Of a stretch of 64,000 nt of DNA, positions 54,391 through 64,000 are shown piece after piece; position 1 is the first letter of the stretch, and each line of letters begins with the position of its first letter. Origin of the DNA: Xanthostigma xanthostigma (Eukaryota; Arthropoda; Insecta; Raphidioptera; Raphidiidae); contig OY754464.1 in NCBI GenBank assembly GCA_963575645.1, forward strand, positions 48,040,192-48,104,191. The letters are read 5' to 3'. Below the pieces are notes generated by a model that did no database searches, was not told the DNA's origin, and worked only from the letters and a program-made list of their open reading frames with translations. A program made the translations under genes and the position numbers.

Positions 54391-55445
54391 AAAGTAGCTT
54401 GATATTTGAAAAACATGAATAAAACATTGAACTCAGTCAAATAATGCTGAGAAACCACAGAGCGACTAAAGTGTTCAATTTATTTTAATTTTATTTATTA
54501 ATCATTCAAATGCCACACCGCGTCTCATCTCTTTTCGGTAGATTGACACTTGAAAAACATGGATGCGCACTGAATACGCTGTTAAACAGTACAGATCCTT
54601 TTACTAAAGTTATCTGAGTATGCGTATCGGTACTTCCTCAAACACAAGGCGCTTTAGATTTCTATTACGTAATTTGACAATTGAAAAACATAGATGTGCG
54701 CTGGCCCCGCTATCAAACAGTGCAGATCACTTTACATGACGCAGTTGGAGTGTTCGTATCGATATTGTAGTATTTGTTCAAAACAGGTTCATCGGTTTCT
54801 AGAACTCACTAACCTAAAATATAAAAATTAATTAGTTCAATATAAACTATTACAAAATAGATTTAATATAATATTTACCAATCTGTAAGAACAATCATAC
54901 CTACTAAGTATGAGGCGTGAGTTTGGCCGCTCTTTGGCCACAACAACCGTTGTGGTCAAGGGGCGTCCGGGCTCACGTCTCATAATTGGTGTAAACCTTA
55001 GTGTTATTGATATTCATATCATACTTACATCTATCATACTTACCCGTTTGATCTCATGTTTACACATATAGCCCTAGTTGCTGCGCGTTTTGTATTTAAA
55101 TTAAAAAAAAAAAAAAAAACAAATCGCTTCATATTCCTGTTAGGTAGTTTTTGATACTAGAAAACCATGCACGCGCACTGGATCCGCTGTTAAACAGTGC
55201 AGACCACTTGCGGCCGGAGTGTTTGTATCGGTATTGTAGTACCTGATCAAGGCGCTTCGTATCGCTGTTAAGTAATTTGATACTTGAAAAACATAGATGC
55301 GCACTCGCTGTTAAATAATTAGAGCCACTTTACCGAGCACGATCGGAATGTTCGTATCGGTATTGAGCTTTCTCAAACTAAAACTCAAGATGCCTCATAT
55401 CTCTGTTAGGTCATCGGATGCTTGAGGAACATGAATGTTTTCTTG
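54390..55445 (+). repeat. Satellite-like array, about 126-144-bp units, interrupted
   Basis: The anchor TGAAAAACAT (or close variants) recurs at 54407, 54551, 54682, 55159, 55285 and 55423. Units carry GATGCGCACT...CGCTGTTAAACAGTGCAGA..ACTTTAC...GTTCGTATCGGTATTG..GTA. A 350-base insertion with a hairpin splits the array after the third unit. Divergence between units is substantial. Confidence 0.75.
54909..54984. repeat. 76-bp hairpin within the satellite array
   Basis: TATGAGGCGTGAGTTTGGCC...GGCCACAAC (54909-54945) is inverted at 54949-54984 (GTTGTGGTCAAGGGG...GCTCACGTCTCATA) with a few mismatches and a 3-base loop. Small MITE or insertion scar. Confidence 0.7.
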
Positions 55446-55449
55446 TCCT

Positions 55450-56885
55450 AAATAATGAGGGAAGATTACATTAGACAGGGGTGACCGGAATGTAGACTTG
55501 CGTAAAACAGTTCCAAAAATGGAATGAATAAGAAACGTGTTTCCTTTAGTTGAGCGGGACTAACTCGCAAAGCTATCTAGTTTTCATTCTATATAAACCC
55601 TTTGCCCCGAAACACAGGCATAGTAACAACCGAGTTTAACAATAGGCATGATGCCAGCTTTTGAAATTCAGTTTTATAATGTAGGTACAAAATTACATTT
55701 TAACGCAAATTATTTTATTTTTATTATTCTATTTTGAAATAATCGCAATAACGTTTGTGACGTCACGCCTCAGTGACAGCTGACATTAGATGTTGTATTT
55801 ATGGGTGTAGAGCTGTGGTTCAGTGGTATTTATTAGAACGGTATGTAAATTTACTTAATGATATGATTTATATTACTTATTTACTTAAAAGTAGCTATTT
55901 AGTAGTAAAAGTAGTACGGTTTTTTTTAGTTACAAGTTAAGTAACCTCAAAAATAACTTATGACTTATGCTATAAAATATCACAAATAAACGAATAAACA
56001 ACAAATCAACCAATTAAATGATGCAGAAGTGAATGATCCCAACAAAAAATTAAGCGACACGGTGATTATTTATTGCAAGTGTTTATAGTCTTTTCGATTT
56101 AAGAAGGCGTGACGTCATTCCTTGTTTCAGTCAACATGGCCGATTGGTATATTTTATACTTTTATTTTATTAAAAATTTTATTAATCTCAATGTTTATAT
56201 TAACACTGGGTCATTTTTTAGAATCCTTTCAACGTATATTTTTCTCTAAAACCATTTATTTTTTTATTGTTTTATACTGTTATCATGCCTATTCCGAGTT
56301 TATTCGAAAGCGCCAGCCACGCGTTACATTACGTAATCTATATGTTGGAAGTTGGAGACATAACACGAAATAAGACATTTCACCCACTGACTTAGACATA
56401 TCGCGTTTTGCCAAACAATTTTAACAATAAAAATATTAAAGGCAATTGGGTGATTGAACGTATATTTACTTTCCACCTCAATAGTAGAAGACGTATTGGA
56501 ATCTGTCCGAATTGTGTTTACCACACCTATGGAAGTTTCACTTCAAAAATTCCATAAAAGTATCCTAAGGGTTTACGTAAGTTGGACTTGCATAAGTCGG
56601 AGTCTATCTGTACCTATTACTTCGCATTCCAGAAAGCGTGCGTTTCATGCTACATAATATAATATATTACGACGACTTTAATGACATTAGTCAGTGCCAT
56701 CTCGAATAGAAATCCTAAGAATACGCCCGCTAAATTGTAATTACGTAATTCAATACTCGGCAATAAAGTCACTCATGAAGTGTATTTTGTTGAGATATTT
56801 GAGATTTTACTGACGATAGCGGACATTTGTTTATATAAACAGGATAAAAACAAATCACAAACGCACAATGTTTCCGTTGTTTTTG
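55450..56885. other. No gene recognised
   Basis: Open frames at 56122-56373 and 56454-56657 encode hydrophobic or unremarkable peptides without recognisable domains or splice context. Confidence 0.35.
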
Positions 56886-56889
56886 TAGG

Positions 56890-57095
56890 GTATCTCGGTG
56901 ACTAAAATATATATGTCAAAAAAAGAACATTTGTTTGAAACAAATTCAGAATTGCATGATTACGACACACGGCATAAAAATTCCATAACATTGCCGCTAC
57001 ATATCCATCGTTCAAAAAAATTTCTCATACGTCTCTCAAACTCTAAAACAATTTGTTTAAAAAGATCAAAATGTGGCAGCTAGGAAATTAAAAAA
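56890..57095 (+). pseudogene. LINE ORF2 C-terminal fragment
   Basis: The frame 56898-57083 reads LHDYDTRHKNSITLPLHIHR then SKKFLIRLSN, the H-D-Y-x-T-R tail block of Jockey/CR1-type LINEs. Preceding RT sequence is absent and the tail is followed by a foldback element. Confidence 0.65.
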
Positions 57096-57138
57096 GTTAC
57101 TAAAACTCTTTTTATCCAATTACAGTTTTTATACTTGT

Positions 57139-57296
57139 GAATAATTTTTTAATTATCTACAAATTTTGATATATAATTTTTGACGTCACATACGTACGAG
57201 GTGTACTATCGTATTTTAGCACAATATGATAGTACACCACGTACGTATGTGACGTCAAAAATTATATATCAAAATTTGAAATAAAAAATTATTCAG
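57139..57296. mobile_element. Foldback element with TGACGTCA-bearing arms
   Basis: The arms 57139-57210 and 57228-57296 (TTTTGATATATAATTTTTGA then CGTCACATACGTACG) pair with few mismatches around a 17-base loop. Each arm carries a TGACGT half-palindrome and an ACGTACGT-like core. Non-coding. Confidence 0.85.
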
Positions 57297-57755
57297 AAGA
57301 AGAACTGTATACACCTATACGATATTATATAGACAAATAGAATTACTTAGTAGCCAAATAGATCTATTTATCTATATTATATCTATAGAGTATGTGTACG
57401 GCGAAGAAATGTGGGTAAAATTGTATAAATAGAATATAGATTATAGACGCTCGTCATCAACGTCTATGTGCGTATTTACACATTCACAGCCGATTTTTCC
57501 ACTGATGGAGTGAGTATAGCCGACATATTGCGTTCACAGTGACAGAAATTAGAACTAAACAACTAATAATTATTAATAATAAAAGAAACAACAATTGGTG
57601 TTAATATCTATTTATTTATTTATTTAAAATAAACATTTCACATCACAACGTTTCATCCATCTTCAGGTGCAGTATTTAATAAATTTCTAAAATTTAACAA
57701 TAAAATCTTTGGCATCTCGCATCCACTCAACAATTTTTGCTGAAATATGTTAGCT

Positions 57756-57923
57756 TGTAACAATTTGTAACCAACCTTTTAGAATTTGTAACCAAACCGT
57801 TCTCGAGCTATTTTCTCGACTCAGTCAACAATGTTTAGATATTTTTGACTGAATCAAGAAAAAGGTCATAGTTCAGGAACAGTTTGGTTACAAATTCTAA
57901 ATGGTTGGTTACAAATAGTTACA
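57756..57923. mobile_element. Foldback element, 168 bp
   Basis: Begins TGTAACAATTTGTAACCAAC and ends with the inverse (GTTGGTTACAAATAGTTACA). TTTGTAACCAA occurs twice per arm. The inner arms CGACTCAGTCA/TGACTGAATC also pair. No duplication of target bases was found. Confidence 0.75.
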
Positions 57924-58082
57924 AATTAAAATATTTAGGTTACAAATTGTTTGGAAGCAATAATGCTTGGTTGGGTGGCTAAACTTCATACAGCTTGCAA
58001 AAAACGACTGAAGACACGTTCTTCCACCACCAACACCGGGACTTCCACCATTCACTATGTTTTGCGATTTCTTTTATCTAGA

Positions 58083-58590
58083 TACTAGCGGTCTCACCCG
58101 GTTTCATCCGGATGCGAAAGAACGAATGGGGGAGGGGGGAGGTACACGAGTATGCACGTTCATCTTAGTTTACCGAGATGAATGTTGTGTCCAAATTTCA
58201 TGATGATCGGAGTTACCGTTCAAAAGTTTTTGTCGTATGCGACAAATTTTGAGTTAAATTTTTTATTGATGCTCCGCTCATATTGGTTTTAGCGTGATAT
58301 TATATAGCCTATAGTCTTCCTCGATACAAACGAACAAACAAACTCTTCAGCTTTATATATTAGTATAGATAGTTGTTCGGTTCGGATTACCGCCGATTTT
58401 CGTCGGCTTACGTTGCAAAATTGGTCTCTACGAAGAGCTTTTTTATTTTAACGCGATAAATATATATGGCCTGGGTCCACCCTGAAAATCCATTCTAAAT
58501 ATTGGTGAAAACATTTTTGAAGTCGGATGAGTAGTTTCGGAGATTACCTCACATGCAATCTTTACCTCTTTATAATATTAATATAGATAA
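58083..58590 (+). repeat. Two adjacent retroposon-tail repeats (family B)
   Basis: 58083-58375 begins ACTAGCGGTCTCACCCGGTT and ends TATATTAGTATAGATAG. 58376-58590 aligns with 23672-23933 (GGCTTACGTTGCAAAATTGG, ATTGGTGAAAACATTTTTGA) and ends TTAATATAGATA. Both look like truncated RTE-type retroposon 3' ends. Non-coding. Confidence 0.6.
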
Positions 58591-58794
58591 AATATTTTTA
58601 ACAAAAAAATTGAACCGACTTCAAAAAAGGCACTAAAAAGTAAAAAATAATTGCGTATTGAAATGTTTTGGAGTCAGTGTCAGCCAAAATGAAATCTATT
58701 CCGAGAACTACACCGACTCCAAAACATTTCAATACGCAATTATTTTTTACTTTTTAGTGTGAAGTCGGTTCAATTTTTTTGTTAAAAATATTTT
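58589..58794. mobile_element. Foldback element, GAAGTCGGTTCAA arms
   Basis: AAAATATTTTTAACAAAAAA...TTGAACCGACTTC...TTGCGTATTGAAATG (58589-58674) is inverted at 58715-58794. The loop is about 40 bases. The ACTAAAAAGTAAAAAATAAT stretch resembles the outer arms of the foldbacks at 31.1 and 41.2 kb. Confidence 0.8.
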
Positions 58795-58799
58795 AATTT

Positions 58800-59085
58800 T
58801 CTCTTTTCAGTGTTAATCTAACACTAAAAATCGGTGAACATACATAAAAAACATTATGCGTTTCTTTGAAATTTGAGAGTTTCCCTCGATTTCTCCGGAT
58901 TCCACCATCAGATCCTGACTTGGTTCCGATGGGACCACCTCTGAGGAGCACTCTTTCGAATAAAAAAAAAATTTGAAAATCGGTCCATAATTGACGGAGA
59001 AATCGGTGAACATACATTAAAAAAAAAAAATATACAGACGAACACAGAACCTCCTCCTTTTTGTTGAAGTCGGTTAATTAATACA
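58800..59085 (+). repeat. Retroposon 3' tail (GAACCTCCTCCTTTTTG...GAAGTCGGTT)
   Basis: ATCGGTGAACATACATNAAA occurs twice (58832, 59004), and the end GAACCTCCTCCTTTTTGTTG then AAGTCGGTTAATTAA is a phrase typical of insect RTE-type tails. Non-coding; overlapping minus-strand frames are by-products. Confidence 0.5.
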
Positions 59086-59806
59086 ACCAAAATATCAGAA
59101 TATTGTATATCGTCATCGGAACTGCACACGACTGCAAACTGCAAAATTTCAAGTCAATTGTACATATAAAAGTGCATTTAACAATTTCAACTTAATAAAA
59201 ACTTTAAAAAACAAATTGAAAGGTTTTTCCTCTGTTTCAATAATAAAATTAGTGTATGCGATTGAGAGAGGACGTGAATATATATCGATAAGTGTGTGTG
59301 TGTGCGAGAGAGAGTGAGACACACTTCTACTGTGTGTTCTTAAGCACACGTTTTCTTTTTTCATCCTAGCAAATGTGTGTTCCAATATAATATGCTCCAT
59401 TTGTGAATGCAGCGATGGATTTTGACAGGGTCAACATAGGCTACTGTTCAGGGTAGAAAATTTTGAGAGACGCCAAATTTAAAAAAATTAGAAATTTAAT
59501 TTTTAATTATAATTTAAATTTACATGTAGTCCAAATGTGAAATAAAAAAAAATTGTCTAAAAAAATACTGCTATAGTTCAAATGACAGATTTTCATAATT
59601 GAAAATACTGATTACAGCTGTTTCTTGTAGAATGGTTCTCTCACCTGTGGCACTTTTGAACCATTTTTCATTTTTTTTGTTATTCTATGTCAGAACACAA
59701 ATATTCTGCATTGCCAGGAGGCATTTGATTGGTGGTTCAACGGCGACGCCGAGAGCATAAATTCAGCCTTGGGTGTATCCGTATGTTTATAAAAAGTTGT
59801 GCCTTA

Positions 59807-59934
59807 ATAGTATATTACACCTCAAGGGTCGAAAGTTTAATATTCTTGCACTGCTCGTAATGATGCTCTTGAATCGGGCATCATGGCGCGTAGTGCAAGA
59901 ATATCAAACTTTCGGCCAGTGTAGTGTATACTAT
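59807..59934. mobile_element. Foldback element, 128 bp
   Basis: ATAGTATATTACACCTCAAG...TTGCACTGC (59807-59852) is inverted at 59890-59934 (GCGTAGTGCAAGAATATCAA...GTGTAGTGTATACTAT) around a 37-base loop. Confidence 0.75.
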
Positions 59935-59939
59935 TTTTC

Positions 59940-60530
59940 TTCATATCTCGGTCGTAAGTATGCTTATTAAATAGATTAATTAATTAATTACATAAAGACA
60001 CAGCAAGCAGCTTTGAGGTTATGCGTAAAAAACGAATGACAGCTGTTCGCGACTATTAGCTAAAATATTATAAGGTTTCTATGGAAACGATATCTAAACT
60101 ACAGTTGATAAGTGATTTTTTTTTACTGCCGCTGAGCGTACGTACTTCCCGCATCAGTGTGTGTAATCCCACCAATGCGTAAATGTTAGACTTTCTGCCT
60201 TACATTTGATGCTGAAAGTATGTACTTTCGGTCGAGGTATGAAGAAAATAAAATGTCAACATTTTGTCGATCGTCGCTAAAATATGTTTACACAGAATCT
60301 ACACGTCATCGCCTGTAGGTACATATATACATATATATGCAGGTTTACGTTGTAACAATTAACTTGGTAAGCAATTATCTTGTGAGCCAATAGTACCAAG
60401 GCATTTGACATCAAGTTTAATGAAGTGGGTGACAGATGGTTTTCTCACATACCAAATCTGTTCTACGAGATATATGTATCCACTTGAGTAGACAGACACC
60501 ACGGCTAGGCACTTCACACGTCCTTATTTA
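59940..60530. other. No gene seen
   Basis: AT-rich intergenic sequence with no recognisable feature. Confidence 0.4.
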
Positions 60531-60534
60531 TATC

Positions 60535-60900
60535 TACGACGCGGGGGTGTCGCTCCGACATAGCATTATAGAACAGAACAATAACCTAATCCTTACCACA
60601 ATTTAGAGAAGAATCAGCTGAATCACTCAAAGTGTAAAACTCGCACATACGCAAGCGACTGTCATGTTTTTAGCAAGCACAACGACAGCTGCCTTTTCAA
60701 ATTGTCAACCGTATGTTAAATTTATGTAGTTCTGCATGTCGGTTACGAGTTGATGCAGAAACTACTGATGCGATTTTAATTAAACTTACATAGTTTTTTA
60801 ATAAAAACTATCTTCGACGTGGCGTCGGCCTGACAGCATTGTAGAATAGAACAATAATCTACTCTATACCACGGCTTAGAGAAATATCAGATGAATTAGT
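60535..60900 (+). repeat. Direct repeat pair about 285 bp apart
   Basis: GACGCGGGGGTGTCGCTCCG...GCATTATAGAACAGAACAAT (60538-60620) is repeated in diverged form at 60818-60900 (GACGTGGCGTCGGCCTGACA...). Non-coding. Confidence 0.6.
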
Positions 60901-60904
60901 ATAT

Positions 60905-61070
60905 TTGTAGAAAAAAATTCAGCCAATTGGGCGACGGGACCATCCCAACTTCAAAAATATTGACATTGACATATTATTATAAAAAATAAAATAAAATTTC
61001 TGTTAACGCGTGCGGTGACACGGGTAATGGCTATTATGATACGCATGGGGTTACCACATAATATGTTATC
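60905..61070 (-). repeat. Partial copy of repeat family A, cut by the Gypsy LTR
   Basis: CAGCCAATTGGGCGACGGGA...CATCCCAACTTC and GGTGACACGGGTAATGGCTA match 7613-7700. It ends where the LTR at 61073 begins, so the Gypsy element probably inserted into this copy. Confidence 0.6.
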
Positions 61071-61072
61071 AC

Positions 61073-61612
61073 TGTAACGATAATATTTATCCTTACAATC
61101 TAATTACTATTTTTTATGTGTTTTATTTTATTTTAATTTAAAATTTTGTCAAATAGTGTACATTTATACCAATTACTAATTACGTAAGTTTATAGGTTGA
61201 ATTGACATTTATGTTACGTCTATTATAACTAAATTGATTTGCATTCTCGCTAAATTTTGAAAGAGATTTTTTCTAAAAAAGCAGAAATATTTTAACTGGC
61301 GTCCGAACCGGTCATATCGCAGTGCAATATTGAAGATCGTCTATTAACCGTAAATTATTCAATACGATACGCAATTGTAACAAAAATTGTTAAGTCGTTC
61401 GCGCTACGAGCCGGCAAGACGGAAATTTAAAATTTAAATTTTTCACCATCGTAAACCATAAGGTCAAGTCAACCTATAAACTTACAATTATTAAAATATT
61501 ATTTAAATAAAAAGGTAACTTTAAACCAATTCTTCTCGTTCACAATTATTAAATATCACCTCCACTGCGCATACTCATAACGAAATTAAAGAGAAGAAAA
61601 GTTAAAGTTACA
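61073..61612 (+). repeat. 5' LTR of the Gypsy element
   Basis: Starts TGTAACGATAATATT and ends AAAGTTACA, 540 bp, with inverted termini TGTAAC/GTTACA, and is followed two bases later by the primer-binding site. AATAAA near 61506 may be the polyadenylation signal. The start is inferred from the terminal pattern because the 3' LTR is outside the window. Confidence 0.7.
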
Positions 61613-61614
61613 AA

Positions 61615-61625
61615 TGGTAGCAGAG
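61615..61625 (+). promoter_or_regulatory. tRNA primer-binding site (initiator-Met type)
   Basis: TGGTAGCAGAG is complementary to the 3' end (CTCTGCTACCA) of eukaryotic initiator tRNA-Met. It lies two bases after the LTR end, the standard position for priming minus-strand DNA synthesis. Confidence 0.8.
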
Positions 61626-61698
61626 CAAGAGTTATAAATAAAAATTAAATAATAAAAATACTTAAATTTAATTAAATAAAAGTGTTTAAATTCAAATA

Positions 61699-62669
61699 AT
61701 GTCTACTCGTCGCCGACCTCAAGTCAATCATTCTCCACAAGGTCGCGGCGCTGAAATAAATTCTTCGATGGAAGCTTCTAAAAATGCAAACACAGTACAT
61801 CAAGAAAATCAAAATTCAAACACCGCTCAAGAAGCGCAGGTTACGTCTCCAAGAACGCTAGAATTTCTAAGAGCTGGTCTACACGTATCTAGACAAATCT
61901 ACGACACGGTTCAGGAAATCAGTCAAGCAACTCGACAAACGACAGTCCCTGCAAGAAATGACAATGAAGAATCTCCTTTTCCTATCAAATTGAAAATGGA
62001 CGTTGAGAAGATTACATCATCGATTCCTGTCTGCGATGGCTCGTCTCCTGAACAGTTGATCATATTTATGCAAGAGATTCAAAATATCGTTGACTCGCGC
62101 ATGCTTCCAGAAAATCAACTGTTGTATTATCTAATAGGTAAACTACAGAAGAATTTCGATATTGGTGGAGTAGTCAAATACAAGGTCATACTTCTTGGAA
62201 CACTCTGAAATCGCGCATCTTAAATACATATTTGTCATCCACTGATATCATTTTATTAACCGATAAAATGGTTCAACGAGTACAGCGTGAAGATGAATCA
62301 TTCTGTCAATTTATCAGAGACATAAACATGAAAGCCACGGTTCTGAATCTACAAATACCAGAGCTAAATTTAGTTAACATGATTTGGGCTCATGTGAATT
62401 GGAACACATTCAATTATATCAAATTTCGAAGTATTCCTGCAGATTTAAAAACGTTGAGCCAAATAGGAGTTGAAATCAGCCAAATTCAACGGCGAGAGCA
62501 ACAATTTAATATGCCAGCTTCTCCAAATCCTTCAGCGACTTCAGCTTCACTAACTAAATTCTGCAACTACTGTAAACGCAACGGACACAGCATACAAGGG
62601 TGTCGCAGACGACAATATAGAAGAGAGCAACCAGGAGCCAATCAAGAGAGATCAAATTCAAAAAACTAA
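61699..62669 (+). pseudogene. Gypsy gag with zinc knuckle, one frameshift
   Basis: The first frame 61699-62208 starts at ATG after the primer site: a basic N-terminus (STRRRPQVN), a polar linker, then capsid-like ITSSIPVCDGSS...LIIFMQEIQNIVD. At about 62150-62170 homology moves to the frame that is open from at least 62163 to the stop at 62667-62669 (SWNTLKSRI, later QREDESFCQFIRDI). The nucleocapsid knuckle CNYCKRNGHSIQGC (C-x2-C-x4-H-x4-C) lies at 62562-62603. Gag would package the element RNA into particles. The single frameshift prevents a full product. The stop codon overlaps the -1 site for pol. Confidence 0.85.
62660..62666 (+). promoter_or_regulatory. -1 ribosomal frameshift heptamer between gag and pol
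   Basis: AAAAAAC is read in the gag frame as A-AAA-AAC immediately before the gag stop TAA (62667-62669). A -1 slip gives AAA-AAA-CTA, exactly the pol frame, which is open from here through the protease and RT. It is a canonical X-XXY-YYZ site. No downstream pseudoknot was modelled. Confidence 0.75.
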
Positions 62670-64000
62670 TAGCGGTTGGTGTCGAGAAATTTTCAACGTT
62701 TATTACTCCCATTATAAGCATTTCAGTGGGTAGTAATATATTTCAAGCTCTTCTTGACACTGGCGCCTCAACTAACTATTGCGCTAAATCAGCAGCTAAA
62801 CAATTATCGAAGAATGGATTTGGTAAAATCGAAAAAACCGACTCATTTGTAATATTAGCAGATGGCAGCCATGTTCACGTCAACCAACAGTATACAGCCA
62901 TCGTAAAAATTCATAAATTTACATGGAAAATTACATTTTTAATCATCAATCATTTATCATACTTGTTTTTAATTGGAAATCAAACACTCAGAAAAATGCA
63001 AGCATGTATTAATTTCCGCTCCAAAACGCTTTCGTTCGAGTTCGATAAGAAATGTCATGTTCCTTTTGTATCTCCGGGCGAAGTTCCACAGAACTATATT
63101 CATTGCATAACAGAAGAAAAATTCAAAATGTCTGAAGACGATGATAGAAGACTTACGTCGATAATCAGCAAATACAAACAAATATTTTCGGATAAAGTTG
63201 GCAACGTAAAAGATTATACTTACGACATTTATGTAACAGACAATATTCCAGTGCGATCGGCACCATATCCACTCAATCCAGTGAAAGCACAGGAGATGGA
63301 AGATCACATTCTCAAATTGTTGAATGAAGACATAATCCGACCGAGCCGCTCTCCCTATGAAGCTCCAGCCTTTCTCTTGAAGAAAAAAGGAGGGGGACAC
63401 CGTCTGTGTATCGACTATAGGCGACTTAATAAAAAAATCATTTTTGACGCCTATCCGCCTCCACACATGGAAAGTCTATTCCAGTCACTTCATGGTTCTT
63501 CCGTATTCACAATCCTCGATTTAACGTCAGCCTTTTACCAAATCAATTTGTCTTCGTCTTCAAAGAAGTACACTGCCTTCGTTACACCGCTCGGGCAATA
63601 CGAATTCAATCAGGTGCCATTTGGCCTCAGTATTTCTCCACAAGCTTTAAATAGAATAATTCAAGACGTGTTTTCTGATTTACGCTTCAAATTTCTTATA
63701 GCGTATTTCGACGATTTATTAATACATTCGTCCAGCCTGGAAGAACATCTTCAGCATTTGGATATCGTTTTCAAGCGACTTCAAGACGTGGGATTTTCGG
63801 TTAACCCAGAAAAAATGAAACTATGCCGATCGCGTATCAAGTTTCTGGTCACGTGATTTCAGCCGAAGGTCTATCTATTGATCCCGAACGCATTGAAGCG
63901 ATCAAAAACTTACCAGTACCAGACAGTTTGCGAAAGGTTCAATCATTTTTAGGAATGGCCGGATTTCTTGCAAAATATATACCCGGATTTTCAACATTAG
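62669..64000 (+). pseudogene. Gypsy pol: aspartic protease and reverse transcriptase (partial)
   Basis: Entered by -1 frameshift from gag. The protease active site LLDTGAST is at about 62752-62775. The linker TYDIYVTDNIPVRSAPYPLN leads to the RT: LLNEDIIRPSRSPYEAPAFL, LKKKGGGHRLCIDYRRLNKK, FTILDLTSAFYQINL (motif A), EFNQVPFGLSISP and the catalytic box YFDD at 63704-63715 (YFDD replaces the commoner Y-I/V/L-DD). A one-base loss at about 63847 stops the frame at 63854-63856. The thumb continues in the next frame (HVISAEGLSIDPERI, SFLGMAGFLAKYIPGF) to the window edge. Confidence 0.93.

Larger units (their letters stand above)
61073..64000 (+). mobile_element. Gypsy-type LTR retrotransposon, 3' part beyond the window
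   Basis: Order: 5' LTR (61073-61612), primer-binding site, gag, then protease-RT running off the right edge. The gag-pro-RT order with an aspartic protease directly before RT is that of Gypsy (Metaviridae), not Copia. No envelope gene can be assessed because RNase H, integrase and the 3' LTR lie outside. Frameshifts at about 62160 (gag) and 63847 (RT) indicate a recently inactivated copy. Confidence 0.92.

Noticed and set aside
59280..59345. GT/GA-rich tract as a regulatory element
   Set aside because: Simple-sequence tract; similar short microsatellites at 4320, 21435 and 40823 have no associated gene.
61285..61320. TGGCGTCCGAACCGG (about 61299) as the Gypsy primer-binding site
   Set aside because: The TGGTAGCAGAG site at 61615 matches initiator tRNA-Met, follows a TTACA LTR end by two bases and lies just before gag; the other site would leave an LTR without proper CA end.
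62969..63466. 165-codon minus-strand ORF opposite Gypsy pol
   Set aside because: It is antisense to well-conserved protease/RT codons and is explained as a shadow of that frame.

Overview
The window looks like nuclear DNA of an insect. It is AT-rich, has GT-AG introns, and is dominated by eukaryotic transposable elements of types common in insects (RTE- and Jockey/CR1-type LINEs, Gypsy, Penelope, PIF/Harbinger, hAT, tRNA-derived SINEs). The sequence alone does not fix the order. I see no bacterial, plasmid, phage or CRISPR feature.

Only one convincing host gene is present, at the left end on the + strand. It is a four-exon NPC2 (Niemann-Pick C2 / ML-domain) sterol/lipid-binding secretory protein of 148 residues. 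Its exons are 312-387, 1943-2050, 6024-6202 and 7204-7287, with a TATA-like promoter just upstream. All its introns are filled with repeats: LINE 3' relics in introns 1 and 2, a 31-bp minisatellite and a 182-185-bp tandem repeat in intron 2, and in intron 3 a PIF/Harbinger element with a MADF-domain ORF and a TAA target duplication, nested in an older repeat.

From about 7.3 kb to the right edge the window is intergenic repeat. (i) Retroelements: a degraded 2.9-kb minus-strand LINE (48.2-51.1 kb), other LINE relics, a Penelope-like relic with a GIY-YIG domain (53.3-53.9 kb), two solo LTRs with 4-bp target duplications (35964-36684 and 39209-40822), and a Gypsy retrotransposon running off the right edge (61073-64000). 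The Gypsy element has a 5' LTR, an initiator-Met-type primer site, gag with a zinc knuckle, a -1 slippery heptamer at the gag stop, and protease/RT with two frameshift lesions. (ii) Short elements: a hAT MITE with a perfect 8-bp duplication, tRNA-Gly-derived SINE copies, and dispersed families. (iii) About seventeen foldback (hairpin) elements, roughly one per 3-4 kb.

The most unusual features are a roughly 1-kb inverted duplication of a cysteine-rich (CXC-like) accessory-protein fragment at 51.8-52.8 kb, which could be transcribed into a long hairpin RNA, and two copies of a foldback family (31.1 kb and 41.2 kb) whose 25-nt central loops are exact reverse complements although their flanks keep the same orientation. 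The latter suggests loop inversion by recombination between arms.
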